In this document: piece by piece, positions 19,410-27,889 of the stretch | Numbering within the stretch: the stretch's first letter is position 1 | How the letters are laid out: each line of letters opens with the position of its first letter | Source of the DNA: Methylobacterium oryzihabitans | GTDB lineage: Bacteria; Pseudomonadota; Alphaproteobacteria; Rhizobiales; Beijerinckiaceae | Direction of reading: 5' to 3' | NCBI RefSeq assembly: GCF_004004555.2 | Contig: NZ_SACP01000010.1 | Location: 143,222 to 207,221, forward strand | Length of the DNA stretch: 64,000 bases | Made by a program: the position numbers and the translations under genes | The notes under the pieces: model-generated | The model's input: only the letters and a program-made list of their open reading frames with translations | What the model was told of the DNA's origin: nothing | Databases searched by the model: none

Positions 19410-20516
19410 TCACGGCCCGTCCGCCCGGCGGGTGTCGCGGGCACGGAAACCGTAGAAGCCGCCGTCGGCGTCGTAGAGCAGGTCGTAGCCGTCGAGGACG
19501 TGCAGCCCGGTGTTGACGAACGGTTCGGGCCGGGTGGTGTCGAGCACGATGCGGCTCGGCGCCAGCGGGGCGTCCGCGTCGCCGACGGTGACGGCGTAGC
19601 GCGCCGCCGGCCCGCCGCCCGCGAGGTCGTCCGGGAACGTGAACGTCAGCCGGGTGCCGGGCGCCAGCGCCGGCCGCCCCCCGTCGTCGGGCGACAGGGA
19701 TCCGGCGACGGCGGCCGGCGGCAGGGTGAGGTACATCGCGCCGACGCCGGTATCCATCAGCGCCCGGCCGCACGACCCGGCCGGAGCGTCGCCGACGGCG
19801 ATGCAGACCGGCACGCCGCGCCACTCGCCGGCGATGCCGGGATAGGGATCGAGCGCGACGAAGCGGACATCGCCCGCGGTGTTGGCGCGGGTCAGGCCGA
19901 CATGGACGCCCTCGCGGGTCACGACGTAGCCGCGGCGCATCGGCCCGGCCGCCGGATCGATGCCGAGCAGCGGGTTGGTGTCGGGGGTGCTCTGCGACTG
20001 GCTGTCGGCCTCGCGCCCGAAGCCGATGCCCATCATCGCGACCCCGGCCGGGGCGAGCGCGGGCCGGCAGGACCGGGCGCGCGCCGTGCAGGCGATGCGG
20101 TCGACGGCGAGGACCGGCAGCGGCCGGGTGGTGACGCTCGCCCCGTCGCGGCCGGTGACGGTCGCCGGCACCGTCACCCAGCGGCCGATCATGATCCGGC
20201 CCGAGCTGCTGTAGGTCAGCCGGCCGGGCCGGGACGGCAACGCGTCGATCCCGGGGATCCGCGCGGCCGAGACCACGATCCCGGTCGAGCCGGTATCCAT
20301 CACCACCGGCTTGGTCTCACCGCCGAAGGACAGGCCGAGCCGGGGCGGCCGGGTGGCGGCCGGACCGTCGAGGAAGCCGAGGAACACGCCCGCGCCGTCG
20401 CCGTAGACCGGGGGAGCGCCGGCGGCGGCCGGCACGGGCGCGAGCAGGCCGAGAAGGCCCGCGACGGCCGCGAGGCGGCGACGGATGGTCGGGACCGGAA
20501 GACGGGGATCGGCCAA
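19410..20516 (-). CDS. Exported pepsin-like aspartic protease homologue
   Basis: The 368-residue product has a signal peptide (cleavage near PAAAGA) and two aspartic-protease-type motifs: VVMDTGSTGIVVSA (Asp74) and ALMDTGVGAMYLTLP (Asp255). Two DTG motifs about 180 residues apart in one chain are the layout of bilobal pepsin-type enzymes, as opposed to single-lobe dimeric retropepsins. Four cysteines (IACTARARSC, VCIAVGDAPAGSC) could form disulfides. The second motif has Val after DTG where Ser or Thr is usual, so activity is not certain. It may act on periplasmic or cell-wall proteins; neighbours are other exported proteins. Confidence 0.75.
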   Translation of the reverse strand: MADPRLPVPTIRRRLAAVAGLLGLLAPVPAAAGAPPVYGDGAGVFLGFLDGPAATRPPRLGLSFGGETKPVVMDTGSTGIVVSAARIPGIDALPSRPGRLTYSSSGRIMIGRWVTVPATVTGRDGASVTTRPLPVLAVDRIACTARARSCRPALAPAGVAMMGIGFGREADSQSQSTPDTNPLLGIDPAAGPMRRGYVVTREGVHVGLTRANTAGDVRFVALDPYPGIAGEWRGVPVCIAVGDAPAGSCGRALMDTGVGAMYLTLPPAAVAGSLSPDDGGRPALAPGTRLTFTFPDDLAGGGPAARYAVTVGDADAPLAPSRIVLDTTRPEPFVNTGLHVLDGYDLLYDADGGFYGFRARDTRRADGP

Positions 20517-20543
20517 CGCGAGGCTTCCTCGGTTGCGGCGCGG

Positions 20544-20828
20544 TCAGCGGGTCAGGCGGTAGAGTTCGCGGTTGCGGTCCGCCGCGATCACGTCCCGGTC
20601 GGCGCGGTCGCGCTCGACGAGGCCGCGCTCCTGCGCGACCGCGGCGCCGACCTCGTTGCCCATCGCCGCCCGTTCGCGCGCGACCGCGAAGTCGTCGCGC
20701 GCCCGGTCGGTGGCGACGATCCCGGCGCCGCGGTCGCGCAGGTCGCGGCCGAGGAACTCTCCCGGGGTCTGGGCGAGCCCGGTCGTCGCGAACGACGCCG
20801 CGAGGCCCGCGAGCAGGACCATTCTCAT
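20544..20828 (-). CDS. Small exported charged protein
   Basis: The 94-residue product has a signal peptide (MRMVLLAGLAASFATTGLAQ) and a mature helical region rich in Arg, Asp, Glu and Ala (DRARDDFAVARERAAMGNEVGAAVAQERGLVERDRADRD region). No family is recognised. It precedes the pepsin-like gene by 27 bp on the same strand and probably shares its transcript. Confidence 0.65.
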   Translation of the reverse strand: MRMVLLAGLAASFATTGLAQTPGEFLGRDLRDRGAGIVATDRARDDFAVARERAAMGNEVGAAVAQERGLVERDRADRDVIAADRNRELYRLTR

Positions 20829-21039
20829 GTCGATCTCCGAAGTCTTCGGCGGAAAAGCTGCCGGAATATCCTGAGCCGGATCATCCGGTCATCGGCCGAC
20901 GACCAAGAGATGCCTGCTTCTTGGAGCCGGAGCAACACGCATCGCTATGTACTCTTAGCAAGGCGATAAGCGGAGACTTGGCGCGTTGTCGTTTACCGTG
21001 TCGCAACGCGCGGTTGCCGAGGCGTGAAGCCTCCGCCTC
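20829..21039. other. Intergenic region upstream of the exported-protein operon
   Basis: This 211-bp stretch contains no supported gene. It should contain the minus-strand promoter for the small exported protein and pepsin-like genes. A short inverted repeat (GAGGCG/CGCCTC, 21020-21025 with 21034-21039) directly abuts element A copy 2. GC content is lower than in flanking genes. Confidence 0.4.
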
Positions 21040-21166
21040 ATACCAACGGCCCGGGATGCTGACGCATCGGGCCGTTGATCCATCTCGAATTTCCGACACT
21101 AAGCCAGAGGCTTAGCGGAACTTCGAGAGCAGAACCAAAGGTCATTTTCAATGACCGTTGGTATCA
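21040..21166. repeat. Element A, copy 2
   Basis: The 125-bp element runs from ATACCAACGG (21040-21049) to CCGTTGGTAT (21155-21164), perfect 10-bp terminal inverted repeats. It is the reverse complement of the copy at 3607-3762 minus a 31-bp palindromic insert. On the minus strand its first bases extend the terminus to TGATACCAACGG, and that TGA (21166-21164) is the stop codon of the lytic transglycosylase gene. No open frame inside it looks coding. Confidence 0.85.
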
Positions 21167-22057
21167 GGTCGGCCGCCAGCCGCGGGCGCGCCAGCCGGCC
21201 TGGACCTGCTCGCGCAGCTTCCTGATCTGGGCCTCGCGCCGCGACCAGAACACCCGCTGGAAATCCGGCGAGCCGCGCTTGAGGCCCCGCGTCGCCGCCA
21301 GCGCGGCGAGCGCGCCGAGGGGCTCGCGCCGGGCGACGAAGGTCGGCACCCGGCCGGTTCCGGGCAGGGAGGCGACGAGGGTGCTTCCCGACAGGTAGGC
21401 GCGGGCGCGGGCGCAGTAGGTCACCGAGAGCGGCGACATGAACTCGGAGCCGTGGCCGGCACGGTACTTCATCAGCGCCCGGCACAGGTCGCCGTCGGCG
21501 AGGCGCCACGCCTGGGCGAGGTAGCGCACGCCGTAGCGCACGTTGGTCTCCGGCACCGCCAGATCCTCGGGCGTGCCGCGGAAGCCGAGCATCGCGGCGG
21601 TGCCGGGGCGCACCTGCATCAGGCCGATTTCGCCGACGCCGCCGATCACGCCCGGATTGTAGCCGCTCTCGACGTGGGCGACGGCCTGGGCGACCTCCGC
21701 CGGCATCCCCTCGATCCCGGCCTGCCGGGCGATCAGCGCCAGGAACCGGGCGCGCTCGCCGCCGGCCGCGGCGGCCGGCACCGGGGCGGTCGCGAGCGGC
21801 ACCGGTGCAGCCGGCACCGGTGCAGCCGGCACCGGCCCAGCCGGCACCGGCCCAGCCGGCGCGGGAGCCGCGAAGGAAGTCGGGCGCGGCGGCGGGACCG
21901 GTGGGGCGGAGGCGGGCTCGGCCCGCGCGGCCCCGAGCCCGGCCAGCACCATCGCGCCGGACAGGGCCGCGGCGATGCGGCGGCCGGGTGTCCTCGGAGT
22001 CGTCCTCGCGGTGGCGGTCGCGTGCAAAGCCTGATTCCGGAGCCGGTCGGCGGCCAT
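21164..22057 (-). CDS. Lytic transglycosylase (SLT domain)
   Basis: The 297-residue exported enzyme cleaves peptidoglycan between MurNAc and GlcNAc. It has an N-terminal export signal (hydrophobic AALSGAMVLAGLGAARA), a Pro/Ala linker with PVPA-type repeats (about 60-98), and an SLT domain (about 102-235) with catalytic Glu130 in AHVESGYNP, the GLMQVRP motif and the NVRYGVRYL helix. The C-terminus is basic (FWSRREAQIRKLREQ). The linker is encoded by 15-bp tandem repeats and could vary in length between strains. Its stop codon is supplied by a repeat element. Confidence 0.92.
   Translation of the reverse strand: MAADRLRNQALHATATARTTPRTPGRRIAAALSGAMVLAGLGAARAEPASAPPVPPPRPTSFAAPAPAGPVPAGPVPAAPVPAAPVPLATAPVPAAAAGGERARFLALIARQAGIEGMPAEVAQAVAHVESGYNPGVIGGVGEIGLMQVRPGTAAMLGFRGTPEDLAVPETNVRYGVRYLAQAWRLADGDLCRALMKYRAGHGSEFMSPLSVTYCARARAYLSGSTLVASLPGTGRVPTFVARREPLGALAALAATRGLKRGSPDFQRVFWSRREAQIRKLREQVQAGWRARGWRPT
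21795..21854. repeat. 15-bp tandem repeat in the transglycosylase linker
   Basis: Four 15-bp units (core GCCGGCACCGG plus TGCA or CCCA) run from 21795 to 21854, with a partial fifth. The period is a multiple of three, so gain or loss of a unit changes the Pro-Val-Pro-Ala linker by five residues without a frameshift. Confidence 0.85.
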
Positions 22058-22269
22058 CGTGCCGCGCGACCATGAACGAGTGTTGAACCGGCACGGCCGG
22101 CGCCCGGTCCGGGCCGGTTATAGGGCGGAGGGCGCCGCATCCACAGCCCCGCGGCCATGCCGCGGCGATCGGGCTGGCCGAATCCCTGCGGTTGCGGTTA
22201 AGCCTTCTGCAACCGGTGCGGCCCGCCTGATGCACCGGACGGCCAACCGCGAATCAGGACGCGCCTCCG

Positions 22270-23160
22270 GTGAGTACGCCGCTCGACAGCATCGCCACCG
22301 TGCTCGAGGAGACCGGGGACTACCGGGTGCTCCGCCGGCTCGCGCCGCTCGAACCCCTCGCCGTGCCCCCCGACGAGCCGACCTTCATCGGCCTCGTCGT
22401 CGACACCGAGACCACCGGCACCGATTTCGGCCGCGACGAGGTGATCGAACTCGGCATCCTGAAGTTCGAGTACGGCGCCAGCGGCCGGATCTACCGGATC
22501 CTCGACAGCTTCAACCAGCTCCACCAGCCGAGCCGGCCGATCCCGCCGGAGATCACGCGCCTCACCGGCATCACCGACGCCGAGGTCGCGGGCCGGCGCA
22601 TCGACGACGCGGCGGTGGCGGCGCTCGCCCGCGACGCCGCGGTGGTGATCGCCCACAATGCGAGCTTCGACCGGCAGATGTGCGAGGGCCGCTGGCCGGT
22701 CTTCGCCGACCGGAACTGGGCGTGCTCGTGCCATCAGGTGCCGTGGCGCGACGAGGGCCACGAGGGCCTCAAGCTCGGCTACCTGCTGATCGACCACGGC
22801 TACTTCCACCACGGCCACCGCGCCATCGACGATTGCCACGCGCTGCTGCGGCTGCTGTCGCTGCCGCTGAGGGCGTCCGGGCGGCTCGCCCTCGCGTGCC
22901 TGCTGGAGACCGCGCGCCGGCCGACCGTGCGCCTGTGGGCGCAGGGCTCGCCGATCGAGACCAAGGACCTGCTCAAGGCCCGGCGCTACCGCTGGAGCGG
23001 GCGGCGGCGGTGCTGGTACGTCGACCTCGACGAGGAGCGCATCGAGATCGAGCGCAGCTTCCTCAGCGAGCAGGTTTTTCGCCGCCCGCTCCTCGACCTG
23101 CCCTCCGACCGGATCACCGCCCGCGACCGCTTCTCCGCCCGGACCAATCCGGAGGCGTGA
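22270..23160 (+). CDS. DnaQ-like 3'-5' exonuclease (DEDDh)
   Basis: The 296-residue protein has an exonuclease domain at about 38-200 with ExoI motif VVDTETTG (Asp45, Glu47), ExoII around VVIAHNASFDRQM and ExoIII HRAIDDCHALL, which is the DEDDh class. The C-terminal 90 residues (LLKARRYRWSGRRRCWYVDLDEERIEIE) form a small extra domain like those found in stand-alone DnaQ-type nucleases. It probably trims DNA 3' ends in repair rather than being the Pol III epsilon subunit, which usually has a different C-terminus. The start is GTG at 22270. A GC-rich hairpin follows the stop codon. Confidence 0.9.
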   Translation: MSTPLDSIATVLEETGDYRVLRRLAPLEPLAVPPDEPTFIGLVVDTETTGTDFGRDEVIELGILKFEYGASGRIYRILDSFNQLHQPSRPIPPEITRLTGITDAEVAGRRIDDAAVAALARDAAVVIAHNASFDRQMCEGRWPVFADRNWACSCHQVPWRDEGHEGLKLGYLLIDHGYFHHGHRAIDDCHALLRLLSLPLRASGRLALACLLETARRPTVRLWAQGSPIETKDLLKARRYRWSGRRRCWYVDLDEERIEIERSFLSEQVFRRPLLDLPSDRITARDRFSARTNPEA

Positions 23161-23162
23161 GC

Positions 23163-23182
23163 GGCGAGGCGGACGCCTCGCC
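23163..23182. terminator. Hairpin terminator after the exonuclease gene
   Basis: A perfect 9-bp stem GGCGAGGCG/CGCCTCGCC with a 2-base gap begins 2 bp after the stop codon. There is no following T-run, so termination efficiency is uncertain. It could serve both directions, since the small minus-strand peptide gene ends 12 bp further on. Confidence 0.55.
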
Positions 23183-23193
23183 GGGTCGCGGCC

Positions 23194-23274
23194 TCAATCG
23201 ACCGCGACCGAGACCACGGCGAAGAGAGAGGCGAGCACGAGGTTGGCGCAGGCAAGGACGAGGATCACGGTCAT
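23194..23274 (-). CDS. 26-residue single-pass membrane peptide (putative)
   Basis: An ATG at 23274 opens a 26-codon frame ending in TGA at 23194. The product, MTVILVLACANLVLASLFAV then VSVAVD, is one hydrophobic helix with an Asp end, typical of bacterial small membrane peptides. Its stop codon falls close to the exonuclease terminator. The ribosome site is weak (GGATG about 8 bases upstream). Composition and position make it plausible, not certain; no other coding frame occupies this strand here. About 240 bp without a supported gene follow to 23516. Confidence 0.4.
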   Translation of the reverse strand: MTVILVLACANLVLASLFAVVSVAVD

Positions 23275-23516
23275 CGGACATCCGCTGGGGCAGGGCGGTT
23301 CGGGATGAACCGCATCGATCCCCGCGACCCTGCACCGCCGCCCTCTAGCGAAGACCTTGCCGGAGCCACCTCGTCCCCAGTCCCGGGCCCGGGCCCCGGA
23401 CCTTTCGTCCGCCGTCGCGAATGCCGGCTCGCCGGGTTCGCGACGATTCTCACCGGCCCTGCGAGGCTTCGTTCACCCTGGCGGACGCCCGCCGGTCGCG
23501 GGCGCCGCGCGGAGCG

Positions 23517-23864
23517 TCAGCGCTTGCGCGCCTTGCGGGCGGCGTAGCGGGCGTCGCGGGCCGCCTTGCGCTCGGCCTCCGAGGCTGCCTCGCGCTCGGC
23601 GGCTTCCGCGGCCTCCTTCTCGGCCTGAGCGCGGGCCTCGGCGGCGGCGGCCTCGGCGGCGGCGGCCTCGGCCTCGCGCTGCGCCTCGCGCTCCGCGGTC
23701 CGCTGCGCCCGCGCCTCGGCGATCCGCTGCCGCTCGGCCTTGCGGGCCTGCACCGCCGGATCGTCGGATGCCGGGCGCGTGCGGAACTTGTCCAGCAAAG
23801 CCTTCTTCGCGTTCGCCGACGCACTCTGCCGATCGTTGAAGTGCTGGTCCTTGAAGCCGGCCAT
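23517..23864 (-). CDS. DUF6481 highly charged coiled-coil protein
   Basis: The 115-residue protein starts MAGFKDQHFNDRQSASANAKKALLDKFR and continues as a long Ala/Glu/Arg helix, ending RKAARDARYAARKARKR. This matches the DUF6481 family common in Rhizobiales, of unknown function. The composition suggests one extended helix that may bind nucleic acid or membrane through its basic tail. A weak sigma-EcfG-like site (GGAGC-N16-CGTT, minus strand, 23931-23955) lies about 67 bp upstream. Confidence 0.75.
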   Translation of the reverse strand: MAGFKDQHFNDRQSASANAKKALLDKFRTRPASDDPAVQARKAERQRIAEARAQRTAEREAQREAEAAAAEAAAAEARAQAEKEAAEAAEREAASEAERKAARDARYAARKARKR

Positions 23865-24075
23865 CGTACTCGTCTTGCCTTCCTTGAGGGGGGCCCGCGC
23901 AGTGTGCGCGGCGTGTCGGATCGGGAGGAGAACGCCGGCGGCGCGTGCGCGCTCCCGGCCGCGTCGTCGGGCGCCGTTCCGCGGGGCGGACCGTGTCGTC
24001 GCCTGCTGCTGTAATGCCTGTCGCGCGCCGGTTCAAAGCCCCCGCGTCAAAAATGCCGGGGCCGGGTCCGGTTCT

Positions 24076-24975
24076 TCAGTAGGTCCAGCGCTGGGCCTTG
24101 GCGACCAGGAAGTCGCGGAACGCCTGGACCCGGGCCACCGTGCGCATCTCCTCGGCGTAGACGAGATAGCTCTCGAGGTTCGGCATCTCGGCGTCGCGCA
24201 GCACCTGGACCAGCTCGGCGTTCCCGTCGGCGACGTAGTCGGGCAGGATGCCGATGCCGGCGCCGGTCTCGACCGCGACCTGCAGCGCCGAGATGTTGTT
24301 GACCGTGAAGTGGATCGCCCGCGGCTCGCGCCCGTCGCGCCCGACCGTCGAGAGCCAATGCGTCGCCATCAGGTAGGACGGCTGGTCGCCGCCGAACGAG
24401 ACCAGCCGGTGGTTGTCGAGGTCGTCGATCGACTTCGGCTCGCCGAATCGCTTGATGTACTCGCCCGAGGCAAAGACGTGGTAATGTACCGTGAACAGCC
24501 GGCGCTGGATCAGGTCGGGCTGGGCCGGGCGGCGCAGGCGGATCGCCACGTCGGCCTCGCGCATCGCGAGGTCGAGTTCCTCGTTGGTCAGGATCAGTTC
24601 GACCCGCACGTCCGGATGCAGGTCGAGGAACTCCGACACACGCTGGGCGAGCCAGGCGGTGCCGAGGCCGACCGTCGTCGTCACCTTGAGGTCGCCGGAC
24701 GGGCGCTCGCTCGTCTCGACCAGCCGGGCCCGGGTGGTCTCGAGCCGCATCTTCATGTCCCGGGCGGCCCGGAACAGCAGGTCGCCCTGCTCGGTGAGGA
24801 TCAGGCCACGGGCGTGGCGGTGGAAGAGCGGCGCCTTCAGCTCCCGTTCCAGGGCGCTGATCTGACGGCTGACCGCCGACTGGCTCAGCCCGATGTCGTC
24901 GCCCGCCTTGGTGAAGCTGCCCGCCTCGGCGACGTTCAGGAAGATCCGGATCTTGTCCCAGTCCACGGCCGTCAT
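24076..24975 (-). CDS. lsrB: LysR-family regulator, LsrB/VtlR-like
   Basis: The 299-residue regulator has an N-terminal winged helix (DWDKIRIFLNVAEAGSFTKAGDDIGLSQSAVSRQISALE) and a substrate-binding domain with TTTVGLGTAWLAQRV and NEELDLAMREADVAIRLRRP. These stretches closely resemble LsrB of Sinorhizobium and VtlR of Brucella as I recall them, and the trxB neighbour matches their context. Those regulators control oxidative-stress, envelope or virulence genes and small RNAs. It probably responds to thiol redox or oxidants. I chose the ATG at 24975, which gives the MTAVDWDK start; an upstream ATG (25038) is in frame but adds no recognisable sequence. Confidence 0.82.
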   Translation of the reverse strand: MTAVDWDKIRIFLNVAEAGSFTKAGDDIGLSQSAVSRQISALERELKAPLFHRHARGLILTEQGDLLFRAARDMKMRLETTRARLVETSERPSGDLKVTTTVGLGTAWLAQRVSEFLDLHPDVRVELILTNEELDLAMREADVAIRLRRPAQPDLIQRRLFTVHYHVFASGEYIKRFGEPKSIDDLDNHRLVSFGGDQPSYLMATHWLSTVGRDGREPRAIHFTVNNISALQVAVETGAGIGILPDYVADGNAELVQVLRDAEMPNLESYLVYAEEMRTVARVQAFRDFLVAKAQRWTY

Positions 24976-25096
24976 CCCCGCGCCAGAGGTCCGGCCGGCG
25001 GGGTCGGGGCCGGAACCGCTCGCGTACGCTCGCACCATCGTGCCCGGGACGACGGAGCCGCGGCCCCGCCGAACCCGGCCGCTCCCGCCCCCCGGC

Positions 25097-26089
25097 CTAT
25101 TCGGCCGCGGCTTGTCGCGGCGACTCGCCGATCGCGAGGTTCGCCAGATACTTCTCGGCCTCCAGGGCGGCCATGCAGCCCATCCCGGCGGCGGTGATCG
25201 CCTGCCGGTAGACGTCGTCGGTGACGTCGCCGGCGGCGAACACGCCCGGGATCTCGGTCTGGGCGGTGCCCGGCGCCACCGACAGGTAGCCGCCGGAGCG
25301 CAGGGGCAGTTGCCCCTCGAACACGCCCGTCGCCGGCTGGTGGCCGATGGCGATGAACACGCCGTCGGTCCGGCGCTCGGTGATCGCGCCGGTGCGCACG
25401 TCGCGCAGGCGCAGATGCGTCACCGACGGGGCCGGGGTCTTCGTGCCGCAGATCTCCTCGACGGCGTGGTTCCACACCACCTCGACGTTCGGGTGCCGGA
25501 ACAGCCGCTCCTGCAGGATGCGCTCGGCCCGGAAGCCGTCGCGGCGGTGGACGACGGTGACCTTCGACGCGAGGTTGGCGAGGTAGAGCGCCTCCTCGAC
25601 CGCGGTGTTGCCGCCGCCGACCACCACGACCTCCTTGCCGCGGAAGAAGAATCCATCGCAGGTGGCGCAGGCCGAGACGCCGAAGCCCTGGAACGCGGCC
25701 TCGGACGGCAGGCCGAGCCACTTCGCCTGGGCGCCGGTCGCGATGATGAGGGCGTCGCAGGTCCAGACGGCGCCGGAATCGGCCTCGAGCCGGAACGGCC
25801 GCTGCTTCAGGTCGACCTTGGCGATGTACTCGGACACGATGCGGGTGCCGACGTGCTCGGCCTGGAGCCGCATCTGCTCCATCAGCCAGGGCCCCTGGAT
25901 CGCCTCGGCGAAGCCGGGATAGTTCTCGACGTCGGTGGTGATCATGAGCTGGCCGCCGGGCTGGAAGCCCGAGATCAGCAGCGGCTCGACCATGGCGCGG
26001 GCGGCGTAGATCGCGGCGGTGTATCCGGCGGGGCCGGAACCGACGATGATGAGCCGCTCGTGGACGGGAGCCTGGGACGTGGTGGGCAT
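25097..26089 (-). CDS. trxB: Thioredoxin-disulfide reductase
   Basis: The 330-residue flavoenzyme reduces thioredoxin with NADPH. The FAD motif [19 protein letters not shown] is at about 14-32, the redox-active CATC at Cys141/Cys144 ([11 protein letters not shown]), the NADPH motif [14 protein letters not shown] follows, and the FAD-binding [23 protein letters not shown] is near the C-terminus. Length is normal. The LsrB-like regulator lies 121 bp downstream on the same strand, an arrangement seen in other Rhizobiales, so this locus probably links thiol redox to regulation. Confidence 0.96.
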   Translation of the reverse strand: MPTTSQAPVHERLIIVGSGPAGYTAAIYAARAMVEPLLISGFQPGGQLMITTDVENYPGFAEAIQGPWLMEQMRLQAEHVGTRIVSEYIAKVDLKQRPFRLEADSGAVWTCDALIIATGAQAKWLGLPSEAAFQGFGVSACATCDGFFFRGKEVVVVGGGNTAVEEALYLANLASKVTVVHRRDGFRAERILQERLFRHPNVEVVWNHAVEEICGTKTPAPSVTHLRLRDVRTGAITERRTDGVFIAIGHQPATGVFEGQLPLRSGGYLSVAPGTAQTEIPGVFAAGDVTDDVYRQAITAAGMGCMAALEAEKYLANLAIGESPRQAAAE

Positions 26090-26125
26090 CGGAATCTCCG
26101 GGGCTGCCGCCGCGAACCGGCCGCG

Positions 26126-26982
26126 TCAGCGGCGATCCGGACGGGCAATCGCGTCGCGGTGGCGGCGATACGCCGTGGCGACAGCCTGAGCGATTGCGGG
26201 AGTGCAGTCTAAGGGCTTGTGGGGCAAGGCTTCAAGCCGCCCCGGGAACGCATGCACAGCTCCGTGCCGCCGCAATGCGGCGAAGAACGGGCGCAGGCGG
26301 ATGTAGGTACCCGGCACCTCGAACAGAAGGACGGGCGCGCCGGCCGCCACCGCCTCGCCGACCATGTTGGCGGAATCAGAGGTCACCACGACCGCGTCGG
26401 CGAGGGCCAGCATGCCGAGATAGGGGTTGTCGCCTGAGCCGTCCCAGAAGAAGCCGCCGTGCCGCGCCGCTAGGCCGGCGAGCGCCGCACGCAGCCGCCC
26501 CGGGGTGCGGCGGGAGGCGGTGATCATCAGGCGCGCCTCGCCGGCGAGCCGGTCGAGCCCGGCGAGCAGCCGGTCCTGCTCCGCGGCCGCGAAGGCGCCG
26601 TGCCGGCTGTCGCCGCCGACCAGCACCGCGGCCCGGGGAGGGGCCAGCGCGGCGAGGCGCGGGTCGGGCCGGGCGCGGGCGGCGGCGAGGCGGTCCGGGG
26701 TGATGCCGTGCGGCGGCGTCAGGGTGGCGACGACGTTCTCGCCGCGCAGCCGGTCGTGGGCGGGCACCCACAGGAGGTCGGCGATTCCCGCGCCGATCCG
26801 CGGGTCCTTGAGGAACACCGTGAAGCAGCGCCCGCCGGAGCGGCGCTTGAGCGCCCGCAGGTACGGCACGGCGCGGCGCCCGGTGGCGATGGCGAGGTCG
26901 GGCCAGGGCGGCGCGAGCGGCGCCCGGTCGCGAGGGTCCAGGCGGCGGTGTCCGGCGGCAGGAGGGGGAGGGGCTCGCTCAC
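26126..26982 (-). pseudogene. ELM1-family protein gene with disrupted 5' end
   Basis: From about 26935 down to 26126 the frame encodes a good ELM1-family (DUF1022) sequence: LDPRDRAPLAPPWPDLAIATG, then VPYLRALKRRSGGRCFTVFLKDPR, GENVVATLTPPHG, VLVGGDSRHG and SDSANMVGEAVAAGAPVLLFE. The family's N-terminal block (a Trp then a DGKAGDE-like motif) is missing. No in-frame start codon lies near the conserved part, because the upstream frame runs into antisense of the Lrp gene. In a different frame a GTG at 26982 opens VSEPLPLLPPDTAAWTLATG, which resembles the lost N-terminus. An out-of-frame deletion of roughly 50 codons near 26935-26945 would explain this. A natural truncated start at an unusual codon is the alternative. 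Confidence 0.6.
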
Positions 26983-27089
26983 GCCCCGGGCCGTGCCGCC
27001 GCCGCGGCGATCCGTCAAGCCGCCTTGTCTCCGGGCCGGCCCGCCTGTAGGGACCCGGATCCCCCCTTCGCCGAGGATGCCGCCCCGCC

Positions 27090-27560
27090 GTGCCCGCCCG
27101 CCTCGACGCCATCGACTGGGCGATCCTCCGGGAGTTGCAGGCCGACGGCAACATCACCAACGTCGCGCTGGCCCGCCGCGTCGGGCTGTCGGCACCGCCC
27201 TGCCTGCGCCGGGTCCGGGCGCTGGAAGAGGCCGGGATCATCCGCGGCTACCGGGCGCTGCTCGACCCGAAGGCGCTCGGCCACGAGGTGGTGTGCTTCG
27301 CGATGGTGCAGCTCGCGACCCAGGGCCAGCCCGAACTCGCCGCCTTCGCCGACGAGATGCGGCGCTGGCCGCCGGTACGGGAATGCTGGACCCTGTCGGG
27401 CGAGACCGACTTCCTGCTCAAGTGCGTCGCGCCGAACCTCGCGGCGTTCCAGCGCCTCGTCGCCGACCTCACCGGGCTGCCAAACGTGCGCAGCGTCCGC
27501 ACCGCGCTGGCGCTCGATCAGGTCAAGGACGAGCCGATCGTGCCGCTCCGGGAGGAGTGA
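27090..27560 (+). CDS. Lrp/AsnC-family transcriptional regulator
   Basis: The 156-residue protein has the Lrp layout: N-terminal winged helix (LDAIDWAILRELQADGNITNVALARRVGLSAPPCLRRVRALEEAGII) and a C-terminal RAM domain (YRALLDPKALGHEVVCFAMVQL, ECWTLSGETDFLLKCVA). It starts at GTG 27090 and is divergent from the damaged ELM1 gene. Lrp proteins bind amino acids as octamers; the ligand here is unknown. Its TGA stop (27558-27560) coincides with the start of a degenerate repeat element. Confidence 0.92.
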   Translation: MPARLDAIDWAILRELQADGNITNVALARRVGLSAPPCLRRVRALEEAGIIRGYRALLDPKALGHEVVCFAMVQLATQGQPELAAFADEMRRWPPVRECWTLSGETDFLLKCVAPNLAAFQRLVADLTGLPNVRSVRTALALDQVKDEPIVPLREE

Positions 27561-27889
27561 TCCGGTTCTTGGACGATCCATTCTCGTTCCTTTCCCGGAT
27601 CTCCTCGCGCCGACGCTTCGGTGGCCTCAGGGCAATCGGGTTCACCCGATGGCCCTGGGTTTGTTGCTTGGCCTCAAGCGCCGGCAGTCACGCGCGACAC
27701 GTCGTGTCGCCGTGACTTTGGCCTTCGCTCCGCTCTGCGTCCGAGAGGACATTCGTCCTCCCGGACCCGCTGCGCGGGGCGCTCTTCGGGCGCAGAGCGC
27801 ACCGCGCCCGCCGGATCGACAATCGGGTTTCACCCGATGGCGCTGTCGGTGGCCCGGCAAGGGATAGTGGGAACGGAACGGTTCGCTCA
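27558..27889. repeat. Hairpin-rich region with degenerate element C-like end
   Basis: This intergenic stretch between the convergent Lrp and eutC gene ends has no supported gene. It begins TGATCCGGTTCTTGGACGAT, a degenerate form of the element C terminus, overlapping the Lrp stop codon. Two copies of an AATCGGGTT(T)CACCCGATGG hairpin sit about 190 bp apart (near 27631 and 27821). Between them are stems at 27700-27712 (CGACAC/GTGTCG) and around 27745-27775 (GTCCGAGAGGAC and CCTCCCGGAC). It looks like another composite palindromic repeat cluster. Confidence 0.6.
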
